Position numbers and translations under genes: made by a program | Shown: piece after piece, positions 1-6,059 of the stretch | How the letters are laid out: every line of letters begins with the position of its first letter | Position numbering within the stretch: position 1 is the first letter of the stretch | The notes under the pieces: generated by a model | Database searches by the model: none | What the model saw: only the letters and a program-made list of their open reading frames with translations | Told to the model about the DNA's origin: nothing | Assembly: GCA_003527885.1 (NCBI GenBank) | Contig: DPWB01000242.1 | Coordinates: forward strand, 1 to 7,787 | Reading direction: 5' to 3' | Source: Candidatus Competibacteraceae bacterium | GTDB lineage: Bacteria; Pseudomonadota; Gammaproteobacteria; Competibacterales; Competibacteraceae | Length of the DNA: 7,787 nucleotides

Positions 1-27
1 ACGATCTGTGCTCCCATGTCTGATTTC

Positions 28-74
28 TTTTTTTTTTAATGATACGGCGACCACCGAGATCTACACTAGATCGC
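28..74 (+). other. Illumina P5 adapter with i5 index and poly-T: assembly artefact
   Basis: Positions 38-66 match the whole 29-base Illumina P5 flow-cell adapter, beginning AATGATACGGCGACCACC. Positions 67-74 are TAGATCGC, which is the Nextera i5 index 501. Positions 28-37 are ten T residues. Read on the other strand the order is insert, index, P5, poly-A, the usual signature of a short fragment read through into the adapter and off its end. The transposase-arm sequence expected between index and insert is missing, so the join at 74/75 is itself irregular. Positions 1-27 lie beyond the adapter and may belong to any source. None of this is genomic biology. Confidence 0.96.
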
Positions 75-201
75 TGAGTTGCTCTATTTTCGCCAATTTG
101 CTGACAAGGGTACAATACAAAGCACCTTACTAGCGATTGCCACACTTCTGATTGGCACGATACTGCTTGCTATGATGACGCTTGTGTTCACGTTGGTTTG
201 A
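75..201 (+). CDS. C-terminal fragment of an unidentified membrane protein
   Basis: An open frame runs from the adapter junction to a TGA at 199-201 and has no start in the window. The roughly 42 visible residues begin with a polar stretch (ELLYFRQFADKG). They then form one long hydrophobic segment, from about STLLAIATLLIG to MMTLVFTLV, that ends at the stop, as a C-terminal transmembrane helix would. A 126-base hydrophobic frame could arise by chance, but the charged-then-apolar layout looks like a real protein tail. I do not recognise the family. Because it directly abuts adapter sequence, this piece may belong to a different locus or genome from the rest of the window. Confidence 0.35.
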
Positions 202-483
202 TTAGCCCTTTGGGATTTTCAGTGAATAAATAATCTAAGGGGCCAAGCTGAATTGATTATTTCTCGTTCCCACGGCGCGAAACCCCTCCTTACAGGAGGC
301 CGCCAACCTCCCACACGGCTGGTTAAAAAGCTCTCGCTGTCGACTTTGCAGTTAGCCAACGCAACCCCGCACTGAAACCCAACGTCCACCAACGCCCCTA
401 TGCAGCGCTTGTGCCTCTCAAAGAATACCCCCTGTATAGTTTTGTCCTTTAACCGATATTAATAGATGGGGTTTAATTACCGC
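202..483. other. Non-coding or unassigned stretch between the junction and the CHAT gene
   Basis: I see no gene that can be supported here. A + frame of about 41 codons (327-452, after an in-frame stop, ending in TAA) has no start codon and no recognisable family. The left part includes CTCGTTCCCACG near 263-274, reminiscent of dispersed repeats in some gammaproteobacteria, but no second copy lies in this window. The stretch could be the remnant of a mobile element that truncated the CHAT gene, but no transposase or paired terminal repeats are visible. Confidence 0.4.
285..299. repeat. Short perfect hairpin
   Basis: CCTCCT at 285-290 and AGGAGG at 294-299 form a perfect 6-bp stem around a 3-base loop (TAC). 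No T-run follows on either strand, so it is not a convincing terminator. It contains a strong anti-Shine-Dalgarno/Shine-Dalgarno pair, but no start codon follows at a suitable distance. Confidence 0.3.
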
Positions 484-2992
484 TTACAGGCTATTTAGAG
501 TCAATCCTTTCCTGGCCCTGTTGGTAGTAGCTTGACAAATCAATAGAGAATCTTCCAAAAATTGTTTAGCTTCAGCGAATTGACCTAGCAGAAAACAAAA
601 GGTGCTGGAGCACCCGAGAGCATCTATTCGCAATTCTTGATTATGGGTTTCCCGCAATGTCGGCAACCATTCTTTAAGCAATATACGAATCAACCCTATG
701 CGATAAAAGTGAGGAACAATATGATTTAAGGCAACCCAAGCTGCTTCCTCATCCATCTTGCTCCACCGCAAGGCTTCATGGGCGATGAGCGCCTGCCCCA
801 AGGTAGGTAGCAGATTATTGAACACCCAACGCTGATAACGCGCCGCGCACTGTCGAATTTCTCTTATCGGTTCCGGCTCGTGCTGCCGTAACCAGTCCGC
901 CACCAGTGGCGATAAGCGGTAACGCGGCAAATAAAATATCGGCTCTATCTCCACTTCCACCAGTGACAACCCGACCGGCCGTTGCAACAATCGCTTTGGT
1001 TCGCCCAAATCCTGAGCGATGATGCGCACCCCATCTGCGAAGGTCAGCGCCCGATAAACGCGCATCCGATTCAGCAATTCCCGCTCGTCCGGTTGCAGAT
1101 AACCGACCAGCTTTTCCACTGCCATGTAGAGTTGCAGCTCCTTCCTGGACTGCTCCAACTGCTGAAGAAACGCCTCGTCGTCTCCGGCGACTTGACTCAA
1201 GGCATGGAAAAATTCCAAGCCCTTAAAATTTCTGTCCAGCGCCTCATACAGATGCCGCAACCGCTCCACGCCCCACGGCGCTCCGCCTAACTGCTGGTGA
1301 TAACGTAGAAAATCGCCATACAGAGGCTGTCCAAGTGGCCGTAGCACGCGCCGATCTCCCTCCCAACCGGGAATCGCCCAGCGCGACGTAACCAGCACCA
1401 CCGGTACGGGGTCGGAACCCGTAGGCTCGCAGGCTTCCAGCCAGGCGGCCACCGCCTCGTCGCTGACGTACCCCGTAGCCGGGTCTTGCACGGTTTCCAG
1501 ATTGTCGAACACCAGCGCCAGCTTGTCGCCGGTCTGTTGCAACAAGGCTCGGACGATCAGCCGCGCCTTATCGAGTTCCGTCCGACAGCGCAGCAACGCA
1601 TGATCGACTTGTTCGGAAAGCGGTTTCTGCAAACAGAACAACAGCTCGTTGACGAAATCACCCCAACTGCTCTCCCGCCGCGCCGTATAGGTCCGCACCA
1701 GCCAACCGCGCGCCTCCAGCCGTTGCGCCAAGCGCCCCGCCAAGCTGGTCTTACCCTGCCCGCCTGCTCCGGTAAGCAAGCAATGCCCCGGACTGTCGCT
1801 GTAAACAAGTTGCCCCAGTTCGCGCAACTCCCGCCGCCGCCCGATGAAAGTGGCGGGCAACGGCATCCCGGCGATTTCGTGATAGCGTTCCAACGGCGTT
1901 TGCGGCGGCTGCGGCTGAAATTGCCAGTCGATCAAGGCTTGCGCCGGGTCGCGGCTGTACAGCAAGGGCAAACACCACTGGCCCTGACTCCGCTCCGCGC
2001 CGCCCGCCACATCCCGGCGCGGCCCGTCCAGCACCGGCGACTCGGCGATCGCGGCCCGCGCGACTTGCAAGGCGACATCCAAACGCTCTTGCCGACCCAA
2101 CGCCTTACAAAAGGCATGAGCGAAGTGGATGCCCGCCGCATCCAGAATCGATTCCCGCATTCCGATCACATGCGGTAACCCGGCTTGCAGCAAGCGCGCC
2201 GCTAAGCTCGCGCCGAGATCGGCGGATGCCGCCTTGCCCGACTGACAGGCCGACAGCACCACCGCCCGCACCGCCGTTCCCATGAAGGCTTGGGCCAATT
2301 TCTCGCCTTCCACCGGCTCGCTTCGGCCGTCCGCGCCCTCGAACAGAAACCACGCCCCGACCGATCCTAAATTCTTATCGGCGTTGAACCGACCGTGACC
2401 GCTCAGAAACACCAGATGAAATTCTTGCTTTCCAAGCAGTTCCCGAAAATGGTCAAAGCGGCCATCGTCGGGCGTGGTCAATTGCACCCATCCCTGATGG
2501 ATCAGCGGGTCCAGCGCTTCCAGCACGTTCGCCTGCTCGCTTTCCGTGTCCAACCGCTCCTTTTCCTGATCCAAGTCGTCGGGCAAGGCGGTGAACAACA
2601 AGACTTTCAACGGGCCTTTGGGCCGTTCACCACCATCCGCAGCGGGGGCGGACAAACGGCGGGCCAGCGTAAAACCCGGATGTTTGGCTAAAAAGCCGTG
2701 TTCGGGATGATGCAGGCATTCCCACGGCAACACTTGAATGGCCGGATCGGCGCTTTCGATAACCAGCGGCACGATTCGCGTGCCGGCAGCCTGGCGCGCC
2801 TCGTCCAACGCTCGATCCACGCCCAGCGTTCGCCACAGCGCCGCCCACAATCCTCAAATCCTGTTCCGCGACCACACGCCGATAGACGTAGCTCAGCGAC
2901 AGATCCTGCGCCAGACGGAACAAATGCGGAAAACGACCGGGCAAATCCGCCGACGGATTCAAAATCAGCGGGGCATGAACTTGGGCTGGCAT
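484..2992 (-). CDS. CHAT protease - STAND NTPase - TPR-like protein, frameshifted and probably truncated
   Basis: A caspase-like CHAT protease is fused to a nucleotide-switch NTPase. The ATG at 2992 has a GAGGG ribosome site 7 bases upstream and encodes 47 residues before a one-base frameshift at about 2851. The main frame then gives 788 codons. In main-frame numbering the CHAT domain spans about 1-300, with a PWE motif at 42-44 and catalytic His152 (SGHG) and Cys202 (SACQSG). Next comes a STAND-type NTPase with Walker A GAGGQGKTS at 361-369, Walker B LALVFD ending at Asp449, and a TSR sensor at 488-490. A winged-helix-like segment follows at about 580-655, then a helical tail with one TPR-like unit (about 738-775). 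The next repeat begins and stops at once (GLTLNSL). Relatives usually carry many C-terminal repeats. It is the last gene of a leftward operon, 39 bases after the two-helix membrane gene. The CHAT and NTPase calls are firm; activity of this allele is doubtful. Confidence 0.88.
2848..2856 (-). other. Frameshift site in the CHAT gene
   Basis: On the minus strand the ATG-initiated frame reads ...EQDLR through AGG (2854-2852). The CHAT frame starts at TTG (2850-2848), giving LWAALWRTLG. Omitting the single base at 2851 joins them as EQDLR-LWAALWRTLG, which reads smoothly. Upstream the CHAT frame is closed by TGA at 2856-2854, which confines the shift to this spot. There is no homopolymer or obvious slippery sequence. 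A one-base insertion or a consensus error is more likely than programmed frameshifting. Confidence 0.75.
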
Positions 2993-3031
2993 GTGGAATC
3001 CCTCACATAACGCCGAATCATCGATCCGAGA

Positions 3032-3484
3032 TCAGACGGGTTTAACCCCCAGCATATCGCAGGCGCTCACATAGGCCCGATTCAAACGACGGGGATCGGA
3101 AGCGGGCTCTTGAGCGTTTAACTCGTGAAATCTCCGCTCCAGCGCAATCAACTCCGCTTCCTGAACGGTTTCCACCTGACTCAAAAAGTCGATCCATTTA
3201 CGTTTCAGTTCCGCGTGAGTAATGAACTTGCCGCGCATCCCAAACGCCAGCACGCCACCGTTCAGCGCGGTCACGATCAACGCCAAAGCGGCCAACAACC
3301 ATTCGCGGAAAGGTTGCAAGCCCGCCGGAACCAAATTGCTGAGCGCGGCGAACGCGGCGCTGGACAAAAGCAGCGACACAAACGCCGACCAACCCAACCA
3401 CTGGCCGTAGAACCGCTCTAAACCCTCGTGGTAAGCGATATTCATGCGAGCGGAAAATCGCAACTTATGGCGCGTATCTGTCAT
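3032..3484 (-). CDS. Small protein with two membrane helices, SLATT-like candidate effector
   Basis: This 150-residue protein has a basic, cytoplasmic-looking N-terminal helix (about 1-28) and two hydrophobic segments at about 29-49 and 61-83. A glycine-containing turn follows, then a long charged amphipathic helix (about 88-122) and a short C-terminal helix. This layout, with an N-terminal Arg/Tyr/His-rich helix, a hairpin of two helices and a cytosolic helix, matches SLATT-type 2TM proteins. Those are proposed pore-forming effectors in nucleotide- and STAND-linked conflict systems. The assignment rests on layout and general similarity, not on a diagnostic motif. The start has an AAGGAG site 8 bases upstream. 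Its ATG overlaps the TGA of the upstream zinc-ribbon gene (ATGA), so translation is probably coupled. It lies 39 bases ahead of the CHAT gene in the same operon. A plain membrane anchor is the main alternative. Confidence 0.8.
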   Translation of the reverse strand: MTDTRHKLRFSARMNIAYHEGLERFYGQWLGWSAFVSLLLSSAAFAALSNLVPAGLQPFREWLLAALALIVTALNGGVLAFGMRGKFITHAELKRKWIDFLSQVETVQEAELIALERRFHELNAQEPASDPRRLNRAYVSACDMLGVKPV

Positions 3485-3831
3485 TTTGAGCGCTCCTTGT
3501 CCGGCGGCGTCGGTTCGGGCGACGGATCTGGAATCGGGCGAGGCGGATAATAACTTTGACCGCTTGACGGCGGCGGTGGCGGCACACCTTTAAAAATCCG
3601 ATCAAGCAATACTCCTGGCCGAGAAAAATCAATCGCTTCCGAAGATTGGCCATCTCGATAAGAGACGCCAGATTTGACTTGATCGGTATCAATGCTGATT
3701 TGATTAGCAGCCTCACAGAAAGGACAAGGTACTTCCGTTTCCACCAGCAAATCAGGCTTCCGAGAAAGCTCAGCGCTTATCGTGAACACATTTTCGCAAT
3801 TCCAGCACTTGATCTTCAGCGGTTGCCGCAT
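3481..3831 (-). CDS. Zinc-ribbon protein with proline-rich tail
   Basis: I do not recognise a named family. From the ATG at 3831 the protein has 116 residues. An N-terminal CWNC (Cys9, Cys12) and CPFC (Cys36, Cys39) form two CxxC knuckles 23 residues apart, as in a zinc ribbon. Residues 41-80 are polar and residues 84-110 are proline-rich with a run of five prolines, suggesting a flexible linker or docking tail. I chose the start at 3831 because GGAG lies 9 bases upstream and the ribbon begins directly. An in-frame ATG at 3876 would add 15 residues but has a purine run with no spacer. It is the first gene of the leftward operon, overlapping the two-helix gene by 4 bases. A role as adaptor or nucleic-acid/protein-binding accessory subunit is inference. 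Confidence 0.72.
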   Translation of the reverse strand: MRQPLKIKCWNCENVFTISAELSRKPDLLVETEVPCPFCEAANQISIDTDQVKSGVSYRDGQSSEAIDFSRPGVLLDRIFKGVPPPPPSSGQSYYPPRPIPDPSPEPTPPDKERSK

Positions 3832-3915
3832 GGTCACATACTCCGTATTGACCTCTGATCGTATACCGTTTCTCATCTTTCACATCATAACTCAAGCCAG
3901 GAAAAAACCACTTTT
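3832..3915. promoter_or_regulatory. Divergent intergenic control region
   Basis: This 84-base gap separates the leftward zinc-ribbon/membrane/CHAT operon from the rightward HSP90-like gene and must carry promoters or leader sequence for both. A TTGACC at 3848-3853 resembles a -35 box on the + strand, but no good -10 lies 16-18 bases away. On the minus strand TATACG overlaps a GTATAC palindrome at about 3861-3866 without a matching -35. The placement suggests joint regulation. I cannot name a specific operator. Confidence 0.4.
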
Positions 3916-5769
3916 ATGCCCAAGATGCGCACCAGCTTTCAAGGACTGGTCCGACTGCTGGCCAAGAGCCTGTACCCGGAGCCGGACGTGTTCGTCCGCG
4001 AACTGTTGCAGAACGCCCACGACAGCATTCAACTGCGGCAAACCGACCGACCGGAGCCGCCGGGCGAAATCCGCATCGACGCGGACGAACGGAGCCGCCA
4101 ATTGAGCTTCAGCGACAACGGCCTCGGCATGGACCGGCGGGACATCGAGGACTTTTTAAGCGTCATCGGCAGCACCGGCACCGGCAACCAAACCCGCCAA
4201 CTGGCGGCGCGGGATGTGGCCGTCGCCACCATCGGCCAGTTCGGCATCGGCCTGCTGTCGGCGTTCGTGGTGGCGGAGCGGATCGAGGTCCAAACCCGCA
4301 AGGCGGGCGCGACCCACGCCTGGCGCTGGATCAACCACGGCGGCGAGGATTACGAGCTGGACGCTTTGCCGGCGGACAGCCGACCGCCCGGCACCCAGGT
4401 CAACATCACGCTGGCCCCGGATCGGAGCGCCTTTCTCGACGGCCGCCTGCTCCAGCAAACCGTCCGCCGCTACGCCGATTTTCTGCCCTACCCGATTTTG
4501 CTCAACGGCTTTAGACCGATCAACGCCGTCAACGCGCCTTGGCACGAACCGGGCTGGCGCGATCCTATCGAGCGGGAGCGGCTGCTGACCGCGTTCCTCG
4601 GCCAACGCTACGCCGATCCACCGCTGGTGGTCATTCCAGTCGAATTATCGCAACCGCGCGCATCGGGTGGTCTCTACATTCCCGCCCGCTACACGCCAAC
4701 CGGCGGATTCAGCGGGACGGTCGATCTGTTTCAGGCGCGCATGTGCATCCGTTCGAACGATGGCGAGCTATTGCCCGAATGGGCGCGGTTCGCGCGCGGC
4801 GTGGTGGATTGCCCGGACCTCCAGCCGACCGCCGCCCGCGATAACGTCTTGCGCGACCAGACCTACGACGCCCTGCGCGAGGCGCTGGGCGAATGCATTG
4901 TCGCCGCCCTGCTCGACCTGGCCACCCACGACCGACCGCGTTTCCTGCAACTGTGCGACTGGCAACACGACGCCATCAAGGGCATGGCGGCGCGACATCC
5001 CGAATTCGGCGCGGCGGTGTTGGAGCACTTGCCGTTCGAAACCCATCAAGGCCAGTTGACCCTACCCGATTATCTCAACCGTCAACCGTCCAGCGACGGC
5101 AAGCGACCGCTGTATTTCTTCACCCATGAAGCCGACGCCAACCAGTTCTACACGCTCTGTCAGGCGCGCGACCTGCTGGCGATCAACGCCGGTCGCCCCT
5201 TCGACGAAACGCTGTTGCACCGTTACGCCAGCCGGCATTCGGAGACGGTGGAACTCAGAGCGCTGGATCGACTGGACGATCCTGCGCTCTATCAAGCGCT
5301 GGACGCTGCCGAACACGCCGCCTACGCCCGGCTAGAACGGGCGCTGGATCGGGCGCTGGCGGAGCAGGAGGTACAGGTCAAGACCCAAGTCCGCCGCTTC
5401 CAACCGAAAGATTTGAGCGCGGTCTTGCTGGCCGGTCAGCGCATCTCCGCTTTCGACGAGATGGAACGGACGCTGGCAAAGCCGTTTCTGCTGGAGGGAT
5501 TGGCGGAACTGGCCGGCGAGGTGCGCGACCGGCTGCGCCAGCAACCGCTAGATTTGTTTCTGAACGCAGCGCATCCGCTGGTGCAACGCTTGGGGGAACT
5601 GGCCGAACCTGGCGCGCTTCACTATCGCCCGCTCCTGACCGGCTTGTATTACGGCGCGCTGCTCAACGCCCAGCACCGGCTGACCCCCGCCGCCGCCCGG
5701 CGTTTTTACACCGACTTGCAAGCGCTGCTCGGCGATTATCTGACGCTACGACTTCAACAGAATCTGTGA
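3916..5769 (+). CDS. HSP90-family (HtpG-like) ATPase/chaperone
   Basis: This 617-residue protein is about the length of bacterial HtpG and keeps its three-part plan. The N-terminal GHKL ATPase domain shows ELLQNAHDS (Glu29, Asn33, Asp36), DNGLGM (67-72), GQFGIG (107-112) and PPGTQV (Gly159-Thr160). These are the ATP- and Mg-binding and lid motifs. The middle domain has GVVDCPDLQPTAARDN (295-310), in which Arg308 aligns with the conserved ATP-contacting arginine of HSP90. The C-terminal part (about 545-600) has the NAAHPLVQRL and LLTGLYYGALL pattern of the dimerisation domain. The sequence is clearly divergent from housekeeping HtpG. It starts 84 bases from, and divergent to, the CHAT operon, suggesting it may fold or control those proteins; this is inference. 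The ribosome site is weak (AGGA about 13 bases upstream). A GC-rich hairpin at 5797-5815 lacks a T-run. Confidence 0.9.
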   Translation: MPKMRTSFQGLVRLLAKSLYPEPDVFVRELLQNAHDSIQLRQTDRPEPPGEIRIDADERSRQLSFSDNGLGMDRRDIEDFLSVIGSTGTGNQTRQLAARDVAVATIGQFGIGLLSAFVVAERIEVQTRKAGATHAWRWINHGGEDYELDALPADSRPPGTQVNITLAPDRSAFLDGRLLQQTVRRYADFLPYPILLNGFRPINAVNAPWHEPGWRDPIERERLLTAFLGQRYADPPLVVIPVELSQPRASGGLYIPARYTPTGGFSGTVDLFQARMCIRSNDGELLPEWARFARGVVDCPDLQPTAARDNVLRDQTYDALREALGECIVAALLDLATHDRPRFLQLCDWQHDAIKGMAARHPEFGAAVLEHLPFETHQGQLTLPDYLNRQPSSDGKRPLYFFTHEADANQFYTLCQARDLLAINAGRPFDETLLHRYASRHSETVELRALDRLDDPALYQALDAAEHAAYARLERALDRALAEQEVQVKTQVRRFQPKDLSAVLLAGQRISAFDEMERTLAKPFLLEGLAELAGEVRDRLRQQPLDLFLNAAHPLVQRLGELAEPGALHYRPLLTGLYYGALLNAQHRLTPAAARRFYTDLQALLGDYLTLRLQQNL

Positions 5770-5827
5770 TATAGCTGCCGCCCCAGCAGCCGATCTCGCC
5801 GCTCGCCCGACGGCGGACATTCCTTAC

Positions 5828-5856
5828 TTGAATTTGAGCCTCGAACTCGTTAGATT
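5828..5856 (+). promoter_or_regulatory. Predicted sigma-70 promoter of the tRNA-Thr gene
   Basis: TTGAAT at 5828-5833 and TAGATT at 5851-5856 are separated by exactly 17 bases. Transcription would begin near 5863, about a dozen bases before the mature tRNA, which is a plausible 5' leader. The surrounding AT-rich stretch contrasts with the GC-rich sequence before it. Confidence 0.6.
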
Positions 5857-5875
5857 TGTCGATCTTATTATTCTC

Positions 5876-5951
5876 GCCGGAATAGCTCAGTCGGTAGAGC
5901 AACTGATTCGTAATTAGTAGGTCGGAGGTTCGAATCCTCTTTCCGGCACCA
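5876..5951 (+). tRNA. tRNA-Thr (anticodon CGT)
   Basis: This is a complete 76-base cloverleaf that decodes ACG. The acceptor arm pairs GCCGGAA (5876-5882) with TTCCGGC (5941-5947), followed by discriminator A and an encoded CCA. The D arm reads GCTCAGTCGGTAGAGC and the T arm contains GGTTCGAATCC. The anticodon loop TTCGTAA (5907-5913) places CGT at 5909-5911, the standard positions 34-36. The anticodon stem (5902-5906 with 5914-5918) has one G-U pair and is otherwise complementary. It has its own promoter just upstream and a terminator just downstream, so it is probably a single-gene unit. Confidence 0.97.
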
Positions 5952-5959
5952 GTAACAAT

Positions 5960-5987
5960 AAAGGCTTGCGGCGACGTAAGCCTTTTT
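5960..5987 (+). terminator. Rho-independent terminator after tRNA-Thr
   Basis: AAAGGCTTGCG (5960-5970) pairs with CGTAAGCCTTT (5975-5985) through 11 pairs including one G-U. The loop is a stable GNRA tetraloop (GCGA) and a run of T follows (5983-5987). It begins 9 bases after the tRNA and ends its transcript. Confidence 0.88.
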
Positions 5988-6059
5988 CATTTTGGCGACG
6001 AATACACCCTCAACCACCTCACCTCTCAAACCCAAAATAAACAGGATTCAAAGGCCCCC

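Noticed and set aside
289..490. Direct repeat CTTACAGG at 289-296 and 483-490 as a target-site duplication around a small element
   Set aside because: The enclosed segment has no inverted repeats at its ends, and removing it does not restore the CHAT reading frame because the stop lies within the repeat itself. An 8-base repeat at this distance can be chance.
1486..2178. A 230-codon open frame on the + strand
   Set aside because: It lies wholly opposite the CHAT-NTPase gene, whose catalytic and Walker motifs are clear. Its translation has no recognisable domain and is rich in Arg, Pro and Gln, as expected of a GC-rich shadow frame.
2848..2856. Programmed ribosomal frameshift in the CHAT gene
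   Set aside because: There is no slippery heptamer, no in-frame stop at the shift point and no obvious stimulatory structure. A mutation or base-calling error is simpler, though AGG as a rare codon leaves a small possibility.
3832..3876. Longer start for the zinc-ribbon protein at 3876
   Set aside because: The purine run before this ATG has no spacer. The internal ATG at 3831 has GGAG at a normal distance and begins directly at the ribbon.
5797..5815. GC-rich hairpin after the HSP90-like gene as a terminator
   Set aside because: The stem is only 5 bp with a 9-base loop and no T-run follows.
5876..5951. tRNA-Thr as the attachment site of an integrated island carrying the CHAT locus
   Set aside because: Integration usually uses the 3' end of a tRNA. 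Here that end faces the lyase and proB, away from the CHAT locus. I found no second copy of the tRNA 3' end and no integrase in the window.
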